A stretch of 64,000 nt of DNA, taken from Spinellus fusiger. Taxonomy: Eukaryota; Mucoromycota; Mucoromycetes; Mucorales; Phycomycetaceae. Shown piece after piece: positions 47,201 through 58,242 of the stretch; position 1 is the first letter of the stretch, and each line of letters begins with the position of its first letter. Position numbers and translations under genes: made by a program. The DNA is taken from assembly GCA_025094145.1 (NCBI GenBank), contig JALLLS010000115.1, forward strand, positions 1 through 64,000, written 5' to 3'. The notes beneath the pieces were generated by a model that saw only the letters and a program-made list of their open reading frames with translations, ran no database searches and had not been told where the DNA came from.

Positions 47201-48086
47201 GCTACATTGGCTATTTCCGTCTCTCTGATGCAGAGGGCACTCTGTTTGGCCATCATTTGTGGTGCGATGTCACTGTTGCAGGCCCCACAACGCTATTCCA
47301 GGAGCAGCAAGAACATCAGGACCCATACCATGTCCACCACCACCACGTCCAACAGGTGCTGGAGCAACATCAGTGCATGATCTATCCAATCCTGACTTCC
47401 TCTGCTTCCGACAATGACTCCATTACAGACGACATCTCCCACGATGGAACGGCAGCCAACAACTATGCCTCTCCTATCATCAGCTATCCTACCAGTGTCC
47501 GCAGCCCCCGCAGTGATCGTAGTGACTGCAGCTATTCTAGTCTAGGAGATCTCTCTTATAGTCCCTCCATGGAGGAGCACCTCGAACCAGAATCCTATGC
47601 AAATGACCTTGCAGGCTCCATTCACAGACAAGGGTCTTCTTCTCCTCAGAATAGTACAAATGGCTTTGTTATCGTTGAAGAAGAACCTACACTGCTGCCC
47701 TTGTCAGAAGAGGAAGAGGAAGAACCTGCCACTGCCACTGCTGCTGCCAAGGTTGCTACTGATGCCACTGCCACTGCCGCCACAGTCAACTCACCCACAC
47801 CTGATACTACTGCAGTCAACAACTCAATCTACACTGAAGCCTACAGTTACAGTGCTCAATTAATCCAGATCCACGAAATGGTATGTGCCTATCATTAGTC
47901 TTGTGTGTCTGTGTGTCTGCTTGTACTGAGTCCCTCCCCTCCCCCTTTTTTCTTCTTTTCTTTCTTTTCATGTACGCTTAGGGATTCACTTTCTGTGATG
48001 ATCTTGCTATTCAGCTACTTGAGAAGTACAATGGAAACATTGATCAGGTGGTTCCTGAAATATTGGAGAGTCTTTATCCCGAGTAG
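44235..48086 (+). CDS. NBR1-like selective autophagy receptor
   Basis: Multi-exon gene with the domain order of NBR1. N-terminal PB1-like region: NLTCFLMIEVELNEAHRQE, then FKLNHKNFSLKLMSHKKTGD and IKSSKELERAIQDHF. A coiled-coil-like stretch follows (RRVDSLSELVYQLNDKVTVG). Three ZZ zinc fingers follow: VFCNACLVNITEPYWTCLEC with YDLCPSCK, then YSCDICHCDIIDLRHTCTTC with DLCQGCF, then MCDECNCVIQGNYYKCSTC with YDLCQSCEQ. The Ig-like NBR1 domain spans about 46845-47280 (FIADITIPDGTQMVPNHRFL, IWRLKNNGVTVWPTGCKLV, APGVPGRYIGYFRLSD). The last exon is a UBA domain (GFTFCDDLAIQLLEKYNGN). Such receptors link ubiquitinated or vacuolar cargo to autophagy. An SQK repeat lies between fingers 2 and 3; introns carry TTATTTGC and TATTAACTCT repeats. 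Exon joins are my reading. Confidence 0.85.
44450..44520 (+). repeat. TTATTTGC octamer repeat in first NBR1-like intron
   Basis: About eight imperfect tandem copies of TTATTTGC/TTACTTGC between the exon ending RVKEM and the exon starting IGKTFKLN. Confidence 0.8.
45985..46045 (+). repeat. nine-base AGCCAAAAG coding repeat
   Basis: Tandem units encode Ser-Gln-Lys repeats between the second and third ZZ fingers of the NBR1-like protein, a likely flexible basic linker. Confidence 0.85.
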
Positions 48087-48356
48087 AACTCTTGTATGTC
48101 TTGCAATGTTAAATGAAAATAAGAAATGGCTATGTAAACGAGTGTGTATAAAATGAAGAGAGATAAAATATAAAATATAAAATATACATATACATATACT
48201 ATAAATTCTGTTATACATTCTATTATACATATACACCATCGAATAAGAGAAAGAGAAAGAAAGAGTCTCCCCATAGAAAATACATTCAGAATGCTATTTT
48301 AATTGCAATGACAAAAAGAACAAAAGAAATACTACTTAAAAAAACAACTTGAACAT

Positions 48357-51300
48357 TCAAGTTTCTTTGGTTACAGATCGGTTGGCGCGTGCTTCCGAGT
48401 TGAATCCATCTTGAATCAAATCTACTTTGTTCTTGGCTTTGTCTGCAGCCCAGATTAACTTACGAACCACACTCATCTTTCTAATCTTGGTAGGTTTGGA
48501 CAATCGATGCATTTCATGGACGTATCTCTCCTCCTCACTTGCTTCACAGTCTCCTTCCAACGCCACTCCCTGCTCATCGTAGGACGTGGCGTTGGAGAGA
48601 TCTGAGGATTCAACGTCTTCCCTCTTCTTTAATTCTTCCTGGACAACGCCTTTTAAGTTTGAGCTTGAACCCGACTCATTCTCCTGGCTCTGCTCCTGGA
48701 TCCAATGCTGGGCTTCTGCTCTGAGGGCATCGTTGGAAAACGCATCTGCACCTAACATATCTCTCTTGTAAGAATGTAATTGCGTGTGCAATGGTGAGAT
48801 TCCTGGTATTATTTTCATTCGGAGGGCAATGTGGCCCCTATCGCCTCGAGTCTCCCAATCGTCTTCATTGCGATTGGCTTCTTTGGATTGTTCTGGACAG
48901 TGAGAGTGAAGTCCCAGAACAACCTCCTGCCACTCATTGTCGGGTATATTTTTTAGCCAAAGACGACCTGTTGCCGTGGTGTGGGTTAGTTTTCCCTGTA
49001 GAACATGAACATAGAGAGCAGTGTGGTATCGCATCGAAAGAGGAAAGTACACAGCCTGATGCCACCAGCCATAGTGAGTTTCCTGGTCCCTGTCTTTGTT
49101 GTGGCGTCTTTCTTTCAGGTGGGGTGACTTGAGACGTTGGCGCAGAGTAGGATCAACATTAAGAGCAAGTACTGCCTTGGTTGAGTTGATATAGCTTTGA
49201 TCAAAGGGGGGTCTCAGGTCTCTTAGGTCAAGGTAGTCCATTACCAATGTGCCCACATCTATATTTATATACACAAAGGACTGTGAGATAAGTTGTTGTA
49301 GATAGGTCTCCACATTCACACACACACACACACACACAAAGAGAAAGAGAGAGAAAAAGTGAGAGAGAGAAAGAGTGAGTACCTGAACCCTGAAGTTCGC
49401 GTGGTATAGCAAGCTTAACAGGCTTATATTTAACTGTTATCAGGACTTTTCCAAATCCAATGCCATTCTCAAGAAGAACCCATTGACGAACTCTCTTGAA
49501 CTATGTTTATAGATACCACATAGAATCCAGTCATCAATAAGTACATGAAGATTCTATTGCCATTTCGTTCTTTCTTTCTTTCACACTTACATTTCCTTTT
49601 TGGTCTTTAAGAAGATCATAGAGAGCCATCTTTTTGGTGCCCAAGACGGGGTTGTTCTCAAAGCTAATGGAGTTCTTGATAGAAATAAGAATAGAAGTAC
49701 TTTCATAGTCGGTAATGAAGCGCTCTAATACAGTGTTCCAATGCTAATACATACAATTATAAACTTGTGGATTGTTCTTCTGGATCACTTACGGGTGATG
49801 GGTTCTTAGCCTTTGTGAGTGTTCTTAGCACCTTGGTATCGTTGATGTAGAGAACAGCATACGGACTGACCACTTGATTGGGGCTGTAGGGGTGTTTTTT
49901 CTTATCAACCTCGAGTGTTTCTTGATGCTCAATGGCAAGATCTATTGCCTGATGAATTTGAACACTTAGAATACCTGAAATACACAAAATAAAAACACTA
50001 TACAGACATGACAGCATCATCAACACCGATGGGAAGATTAGCTTACCGTTGGCATGCATAGGGTTAACATCTTCTGATAGTGATTTTTCAGGTGTTTTTT
50101 CATGTGTCTTTGTATTCTCTTTATGGAGAGGCTTGATCTTTGAAGCAGTGTATTTTGGATGGAAGCTAAGTTTGTAATTCAGTTTGACTTTGGATTTTTC
50201 TTCAGACTTCTTGTCAATAGGCGTCCACCTACATTTCAATGTAAGTGATTTACATTCATACATGGAAAAAGAAAGAAAGAAAGAAATTACCCATCAAAAA
50301 CAACTCGCTCTTCCTTGGTCCAGTCAGATACATTCCCCAGGTCGTCTACCTGACCAAGCACACACTCTTTTACAGAAATAGATGTGCTTCCCCAAAGATC
50401 ATCAAATTTGACTTTATCTGCATCCCATACTTTGATGTCTACTTTGGTATTGGCAAGAATGTCATCTAATTGAGTTGTTTAATGAGATAGAATAAATAAA
50501 GAGTCTATGTTATGGACGTCTCTCTCTCTTTACCCTTATTGACTAACACATATAGGATCTCATCCCAGCGTGGATCCTTGTCGTTATTAAGAACACGTGT
50601 GCTTGACATAGTTTTATGGGGCTGGTTACTTAATGACAATGTCACATAAGAATCCTTCATTTCTACAGAAACATACATACATAAGCATTCTAAACAACTT
50701 TCTCATCCATTCAAGACATGCAAAGTCTACCTTGGAGTGACTTTGTTTTCCTTCGGATGGCTTCTCGTACTTCCACTTTGATGACACCAATAGCACGAAC
50801 ATCAATAGCAGCTGTACACAGAAGTGCATGGATGTCCAATGTCATGCTCTTTGGATCAATGAACTCATTAAACCCAAGGCTGATGGCTTGGTTCATTAAT
50901 ATCTTGATCATGGGTAGCTTTGAGAGTTTTATATGAATGAATGAATGAAGAAGAAAAATAAAAATCAAGGTGAAGAAATAGAAAGAAAGAAAGAAACATG
51001 AGCCTTGGAAACTAAGGGCATGGGAACCTGGGGACTAGGAGGAAGAGCTCTTGCTTACTTACATGCATAATGTTGACATGTTGTGTCAAGGGCATAATGG
51101 CAGTTTCAATGGTAGGCATGCTTGTAAAGGCAATGGTCATTTCTGACACAAAAGGTACTTCTGGAGAAGTTAAGATTTTAAACCGTAGTTTTCCAGAAAA
51201 AGCGACCAATTCAGCCCGAATGTCCATAGGGGCATGGACACCAAGATCAAATTGAAGAGCAATGCTAGGAGACTTTGCTTCTGAATCACAGTAGATGTCA

Positions 51301-52750
51301 AAAGAGGCTGAAGGGTGGGCATGGAAACTAAATGAGGCTTCACCAAACTAACGCACAAGTGTCAGTAGAGATAGAAAGATACTGAGAGTACTACTTACTA
51401 TACTTTCTTCTGATTGTCCTGGTAAAGAAGGAAATATACGTATACTAGTCATTGCCCCAACAGTGAGTCCATGGACAGTCAAATGCAATAGAAAGAAAGA
51501 AAAAAAGCAAGCCAACTTACGACTGAATGCGTGGAGCTTGTACACCAATGTCCAGGCCTGTTACTTTGATTGATTTCTTTCACCATAAACAAAGGTGAAT
51601 ATAGATGCTTCCATGACACATTCAACTATAAATACCAACAAGAGATACTTACAATAAAGCCTGGTATAACTGTCTTTAGTGTGTCTTGCAGGAAGACTTC
51701 CACAAACGCAAAGAAATCAGGATCAATGCTTCTCCATATCTTTTCCACTATAAAATTGAGCCATTCTGTTGATTCTCCTTCTGAGGTATACAGCTTATAT
51801 ATATATATATAGAGAGAGAGAGAGAATCATTAGTATTCTTCTTCTCCTACAATGGATTGTTTTTTCTTTCTTACTGATGGGATATCCTTGTGTTGGGTGA
51901 ACTCCCATCCCAAATCTACTCTCGTCTTCTTTCTCGTATATGTGAAAATTAATAAGGCTAAGCTTTTGGTGAATAATCCTATCTTTCTCTCTTTCTCTGT
52001 TTATACGAATTTACCTATGACTGTAAAGAGGATGCCAAAATTAAATCTTCCACACAGATAGCAAGCGGCACATACAGCTGCAATGCACTTTAATGTCTTG
52101 TTTTCTACCGCACTGATTATTTTAGCAGGATCCACAGGTTCAAGGGAAAAAGAAGAACTCGACTGAGACTCCAGAAGAGTGTCGTAATCCTGTCGATATT
52201 CCTTTGAACCTGCAGTAGGACTTTTTCTGATAGCTTGTCTATTCTCATCGTTCTTTATTGTCTTTAATGTTTTCATGGTTTCATGATGAGCTTTCTGTAG
52301 CTCTTTTATAAATTTATAAATTTATAAATATAAATATAAATATAAAACAAAGAACAAGACAAAAAAGATGAGAATTATTCCACAAGTACCATAGATTTTT
52401 TTTATTCTTATTCTTTTCCAATTACCTTTTCCCAAGGAAGGGTCTTGCATGGAATATTGCTGATCTACTTTCTCTAATCCCTTGCTATCAGAGCAAATGT
52501 TTGATAGGGAGAGACTAGATAAGCTTTCTTCTTCCCTTTGTTCATTTTCTTTCCCTTTATCATTCCCATGATGGCTTGCCGTAGTCACCTCACCAAGTTC
52601 ATCAATGGTATTTCCAGATGCTTGTGCTTGTGGTGGTGAATCCTCAGTATTAGCATGGGATCTTAGCTTTTCCATCTCCTCAATATTCATGTGCTGTCTT
52701 GCTTTTGTTTTCATATTGCCCTCTCGGTTGGACTTTGTGGTTGAATTCAT
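48357..52750 (-). CDS. SMP/C2-domain membrane tether, tricalbin or Mug190-like
   Basis: Large multi-exon gene (at least ten exons) from MNSTTKSNREGNMKTK to RANRSVTKET-stop. The charged N-terminus is followed by a hydrophobic segment near 52322-52400 and another near 52010-52080, which could form an ER hairpin. Then comes a lipid-transfer SMP domain: ESTEWLNFIVEKIWRSIDPD, QDTLKTVIPGFI, LDIGVQAPRIQS, ALQFDLGVHAPMDIRAELVA, VSEMTIAFTSMPTIE. Downstream are C2-like segments: IGVIKVEVREAI with YVTLSLSN and NDKDPRWDEILYVLVN; DILANTKVDIKVWDADKVKF; LSVQIHQAIDL with VSPYAVLYINDTKVLRT. This arrangement fits tricalbins/extended synaptotagmins, which bridge ER and plasma membrane; the SMP wording is close to the fungal Mug190 branch. 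Exact exon joins, especially around 49400-49600, are uncertain. Confidence 0.75.
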
Positions 52751-53264
52751 TCTGATCAGTTGAGTTTGCTTGTAGTTTATAGTTCAAGGAATAGAGAAAG
52801 AAAAACACTCTTCGTGAAGAGGAAAATAGTTCAAGAGATAAATAGTAGATGCCATTCCGCAACCATCAGTGATGATATGTTATGCTGTCATAAAATTACC
52901 TGCTATAGTAAAGAGCAATTGAGTTGAATCACAGCATTTATCCAATACATGAAGTAATGGAGAAACCTCCATGTCTTTGATAAGGCAACGGTCGTACACA
53001 CAAACGCCCCGCTACGAATCCTGTCATTGAATCAGCATGAGTGCATAATAAACAAGTGAATACCAAAGTGAATAGGGAAATCAATCAATCAAAAAATAAA
53101 AAATAAAAAACAACATGTCTGAATAAACCAGGCCTTTTTTTTCACTATTGTATTTTTTTTTCATTATTATTAACGATTAAATAAGTGGAGTAAAGAAAAA
53201 GAAAAGCAATATAAAATAAAAACAATATAAAATATGATACATTGGGCCATGGATTGCATTCTAT
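52751..53264. other. spacer between tether and apyrase genes
   Basis: Upstream region of the SMP/C2 gene and 3' end of the apyrase gene, both on the minus strand. AT-rich with A- and T-runs (about 53090-53165); no gene seen. Confidence 0.5.
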
Positions 53265-55878
53265 CTAATCCATGCCCTCCTCCCGCCTTGCTGTCCATGC
53301 CACTCTTCGCTCATCTAGACTGCCACGAGGACTAGCCCTTGGACTAGCACCACTCGAAAGCCAAGCAGTAGACGCAGGAGGAATAGGAGCTGGTACAGGA
53401 GACGCAGTGGTTTCTGGCACACTGTCACTCATGTACTCCTCCTCGTCTGATATTTCCTGAATAACAAAGCCAACACGAGATCGGGAGGTGTTCAAGAGAG
53501 GCTCCCCCGGACTAGAAATAAGAGGCTGTCGACTAACATTGGCTTCTGGTGAAAAGTGATTAAGATTGGGTGAGCTGCTGTTTCTTGTGAGATTGGGTGA
53601 GCTTCCATTGCGATTCGCCAGACCAAGGACAGAGGGAGTTCTAAAGGGTAAAATGCTGGATCCTTCTACTGTTTGGCCATGGATCATATGGTTTAGGTTA
53701 TGACTGTCTCCACTGTATCTTTTCTTGCTCCAGTATTTCATTGACACTGCACTGGGGGATTTGGTGGAGATGCCAAGGGTAGCATGTGAGTGGGCGGGTT
53801 GCATATAGATAGACACACTTTCGCCTGGTGCTGCAGTGTCAGGCAGAGTGTCTATTTCTACCATGGGGAGACTGGTGGAGTAATTACGGGTGCGAAGTAG
53901 ACGGGATCCCCAATAGCGCACTGTAAGCATCGATTGAGACAGCCGACTCGATAAGACTTGAGTAATAGAAGAAGTACTGGGGCGTCCTGGACCTGCTGCT
54001 ATTGGACCCAACAGTCCTCCATTGACACCAGCCTCTACACGATGGTATTCTGTATCGAAACGTCGTTTTCTTCGTGCGTTTTTGAAAAGATAGATAATGA
54101 ACCCAATACAGAGTACCATCAGTACTACCATGACTAGGCTCGTGAAAGACGGGTTGTTCATTAAACTCTTTAGAGAGCGCCCGCTTCCTTGGTTTACACC
54201 CAAGGTAGGCCCAAGGTTCTTCATTGGAGGGGGTCTAGAGGACTGAAGAGTGTCTGGAAGTGTGTGCTCACTTTCATCATCCGTGTCATGTCCTTGATAT
54301 CGATCAGGGGTATCTGACAGGGGGATTTGGTTTGCTACATGAAGCAGCATTGCCCCCAGTGTCCACGACACTTGAATATCATTAATGGTATCAATGCTTT
54401 GGAATGGAGGGTTCCAGTTCTTTGCCTCTACACTCTCAATGGATTGTTCTAGCAGCTCTTTATCGTGTTGGGGTCCATGTCCTCCAGGATCCACAATGCG
54501 AGGAATCTCAATGCCGTCATGAAGTACATTGACAATCCATGCTGACTTAAAGCACTGCAGTTGATAGCGATGAAGTTCTACTGGGTCCATGGCCTGATTC
54601 TCTTTTAAAAACTCATCCCAGTTCTTTGCACAATAATCTGTAGCCTTTTTTTCATATTCTGAGAAATCGTACATTCCTCCCAGACCAAGGATGTCATGAG
54701 AGGAGTACCAGTACTCAGAAATCCCTACAAACTTATTGACAGACCAGTCAATGTGAGGTGTGTGCACACCATTGAATAGACAAGGCTCTTGTGGACAATG
54801 GATGGTTTTGTTCAAGAGTGGCATTGTGTATTTCATGCACTCTTCAAACACACCTGTACCGTGCAGACTGAGGGAAATACTAGTAGAGTGTGAATCTGTG
54901 ATATTTAGATTGCGAGAGAGACATGGATCGTTCAAATGAAGTGTATGATGCTCATCCAACAGGTTTTTACCCTCTGATGCAATATGGGCTTCCTTTACTC
55001 TCTCCTCCAAGTACCGTCTTCGTGCTTCATTGCTGCCATACCCAAGAAACGTTGTAACAAACACATCGTATTTTACCAAAGTGCCATCTAATGTTCTCAA
55101 TGAAATCGTTGTTAGATCATGCATATGCTCTTGCTTTTGGTGGTGTTCAGGCTCAAAGGCGATCTGTGCACTAGCTCCTCCCATATCTAAAAACCCAAAG
55201 GTGTGGTGCTGTTCTCTCTCTGTTGTCTTTATATACGCCTGTATGCTGGTATCGAATCCACCCATCAGATAGTTGACACCCACCCACCCATACACACCCT
55301 CTAGTTCACCAGAGATGACCTGTATGTGGGTGTCGCAGTCACTCATAAAGAAGGGTGTGTTTTTTGTGATGTATCGGCATGCACTGTCCAACACAGCTTG
55401 TTGCTCAACAAAAGGCAATAGACGCATTCCAGCAGTAGCCATAAGGAAGATGGGGGTTGTAGAGTGTGCTTCTTTGGGTACTACTTCTGTGGCAAACTCC
55501 AAAAGAGAGCTTAGATGTCCTCCTACTTCAGCAGGCTTACTGCCATAGGTGGATATGCCTAATAAAATAGCACAATAGCAGAGGAAAGAGCAAGAGATGA
55601 GGAGAGAGGTCAGGCTCTGTCCATGTCTACACCTGTGCATAGTGTCCTGCAGCAGATCAACACTTGCCTGGTTCTTCCCTACGAGTCCACTTGAGTCCGT
55701 GTTGATCTCCACGCTCTACTGTCGGCACCTTTCCCTGTAGTTCTTCTAGTGAACTGACGGCCTTGAGGTGTTCATGATCCTTCCAAGAATAAACATAGAT
55801 TCTAGATCCAGAAGATCCGCAGTCTATAATCACACCATAAGAACGGTTTTCCTCCCATGACTGTAGCGATGAATCCAT
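53265..55878 (-). CDS. GDA1/CD39 apyrase, Ynd1-like
   Basis: Golgi nucleoside di/triphosphatase that breaks down nucleotides released by glycosyltransferases. The ATG at 55878 (MDSSLQSWEENRS) is chosen because the upstream frame lacks another ATG. Apyrase-conserved regions in order: IIDCGSSGSRIYVYSW, MATAGMRLLP, ISGELEGVYGWVGVNYL, FGFLDMGGASAQIAFEP. A C-terminal membrane helix (SLVMVVLMVLCIGFIIYLF) is followed by a basic, Ser-rich cytosolic tail of about 250 residues. Unlike many family members, no N-terminal signal anchor is visible. Two exons (55668-55878, 53265-55558), 834 residues. The intron uses a GC-AG pair (CAG/GCAAGT to TTAG); a GT donor that keeps frame was not found. It is divergent from the SLC35F5-like gene. 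Confidence 0.9.
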
Positions 55879-55927
55879 ATATATAGATATATACAAAAAG
55901 GGCTTCTAAAAGGATAAATATATATGT

Positions 55928-55978
55928 GTATCTATAAAAACAAAAACAAAAACAAAAACAAAAACAAAAACAAAAAAA
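55928..55978. repeat. AAAAAC hexamer repeat
   Basis: Around seven tandem AAAAAC units in the shared upstream region of the divergent apyrase and SLC35F5-like genes. Confidence 0.85.
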
Positions 55979-56251
55979 GTGGAATGCACGGGAGATGATG
56001 AGACGATGATGTTTTTGGGTTGAGTTGCTTAGATACCATCACTAAGAAAAGCCCGCTCATGACATTGGAACACCGACAGCAACAAAATAAATCCTTGGAG
56101 ATTTATCCTAAAATGGATATTATAGATCTACTCTCGACGAATTAAGTGGCGGAATTGCGACATCGCAGCCACACATCTCCCTTTAATCGTACTCTTTTTT
56201 TTCTTTTTTTTTTCCTTCTCTTGACCCGTCTTCTTGTTTCTATTATCTACA

Positions 56252-57760
56252 ATGCCAACACAACAGCTCCGAAGACGTTATTTAGGAGGTGTTCTTGCAC
56301 TATTGGGGGTTGTGTTTATATGGGTGTCTTCTTCTTTTGTTATGAATGTAAGGGCTTATTACTGCTGAGACAAAAGGAGGTTGTAGTAGCAGGGTTTATT
56401 CACACAAAAACAGAGTATCTTTGGAGAACAGAAATATAACAAGCCTTTCTTGATCACCTATCTCAATACAGCCACCTTCTCGTTCTATTTGGTGCCTCTG
56501 CTCTTTCGGAAAAGAACAGACTACACTACAGAAGAGACTGCAAAGTAGGTTTGCTGCTCTGTAAACTCTTCCTCAAACTCATTGATAGACTTCTGACGCC
56601 TCACGTGGAAGCAGTAAGTCAACACACACACACACTAAAAACAGGGATTCTTATGAATTAGCTGACAAACACACAGATTGAGGCAAGATCCTTGGTAGGA
56701 AGTGCTTCTCTCCTTGAACAAACACAACCTGCCTTGACAGTCTCCAAGCTCAGCACAAAACAAACAATAAAACTGAGTCTGGCATTTTGTATTCTGTGGT
56801 TCTTTGCAAATTACACAACAAATGCTAGTCTGGCTTACACAAGTGTTGGGAGTAGTACAATTCTTGCCTCTATGTCTGGTAAGTTCAAAGAAATAGTGGA
56901 ATAGAAAGTAATTCAAGTGAGATAAGGTCTTTTTACACTTGGCATTGGTGCTGCCTTTGGTGTTGAAAAGTTAAATCTCATCAAAATAGTGGCAGTGGGT
57001 GTAAGGTAAAAAAAAAAGATAAACACTATTACAGTCCAATGCCATTTCCCGTGTCTCATTCCTTCTTCTTATCCAGTCTTACGGGTGTGATTCTTGTCTC
57101 TTACTCTGATCAAACAAGTGTTCCTACTGTGAGTGAAGAGTACCGTGCTCCCTCTCCTCTTGTGGGGGATTTGCTGGCACTGTTTGGTGCAGTGTTCTAT
57201 GGCGGTTATACTACCATGTTGAAGCTGAGAATTGGAGATGAGTCCCGTATCAATATGCCACTGTTCTTTGGATTTGTTGGCACATTCAACGTTGTCTTGC
57301 TATGGCCAGCATTCCCTATTCTCCACTATCTTGGACTCGAGACATTTGAACTGCCTCCTTCTCCTATTGTATGGTTAATGATTCTATTGAATGCATTTGT
57401 GGGGACTTTTCTGTAAGTTGTTTTGGATGGTGTGGAATGTTGGGTAGCTCATTCCTTTGTAGATCAGACTATCTGTGGCTGCTATCTATGCTTATGACAT
57501 CTCCTTTGGTGGTGACCTTGGGGATTTCTCTTACGGTAATTGGAAGAAAGAGAGAGACATAATGCTCATACACTATTGGCTAGATTCCTCTTGCCTTAAT
57601 AGGAGATATCCTGTTAAAGCAGATTATACCTGGCATGGTTTATGCCGCGGGGGCTTTGTTAGTAGGCATTGGGTTCTTTATGGTGAATATGGATGCTCTT
57701 CGTGAAGTAGAAGATACGCCCTATGTTGCAGAACAAGAAGACTTCAACGCCTATTCATAA
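56252..57760 (+). CDS. SLC35F5/YML018C-like membrane carrier (EamA family)
   Basis: Ten-helix drug/metabolite-superfamily carrier, probably of the vacuolar or another endomembrane; substrate unknown. Exons: MPTQQLRRRYLGGVLALLGV, then KYNKPFLITYLNTATFSFYL with VPLLFRKR, then a loop (LVGSASLLEQTQPALTV), then KLSLAFCILWFFANYTTNAS and LAYTSVGSSTILASMSG, then LFTLGIGAAFGVEKLNLIKI, SLTGVILVSYSD, LLALFGAVFYGGYTTMLKL, IVWLMILLNAFVGTFLSDYL, TSPLVVTLGISLTIPLALIG and MVYAAGALLVGIGFFMVN, ending EDFNAYS-stop at 57758-57760. The N-terminal phenylalanine/asparagine run and SVGSSTILASMSG are characteristic of the SLC35F5 group. At least six introns. Confidence 0.9.
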
Positions 57761-58242
57761 CACTCTCCCTCTCCCTTCATGCATACTAATTATAGTGTGT
57801 TATTTATTGTCTTTACCTATATCTTTCTCCTTCTCTCCTCTATTTACTGCGTTTACTATGTAGTAATTGTAGATAATACAACTATTTAATCTTTCTCTCT
57901 TTTGTTATCCATTTCCAAGCACAGGCATTGGTATTCTATTGCCATTCTACTGCCACTCTACTGCCATTCTACTGTTGTTGCTATGGTTACAATAACCATT
58001 GGCCCTGTAGCCGTCTTTGTAGTCATAGTAACAGAAAGAATATAAAAGACATGTATTGCATTGCATTAATGTCCTTGGAGGGGATATGCAGTGTGCGGAT
58101 CGGACCCACCCATACAACGGACAGTGCCGGACTAGCAGCGTGTGACGTGGCAATTGAATTGCATTGAATTACCAATGGGAGACAAGACCCATTCCCTTTG
58201 GAGAATAACTGTGGTGTGGATTGCTTCGTTGTCCTATTTCTA
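57761..58242. other. WBP1 upstream region
   Basis: Contains TTCTACTGCCA repeats (about 57938-57972) and, about 95 bp before the WBP1 start, the TGACGTGG element. No gene recognised. Confidence 0.5.
58143..58150 (+). promoter_or_regulatory. TGACGTGG element upstream of WBP1
   Basis: TGACGTGGCA begins 100 bp before the WBP1 start codon. It matches the core of known ATF6/XBP1-type unfolded-protein-response sites, which would suit an ER glycosylation gene. The same octamer lies upstream of RAE1, so specificity for ER genes is not established. Confidence 0.4.
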
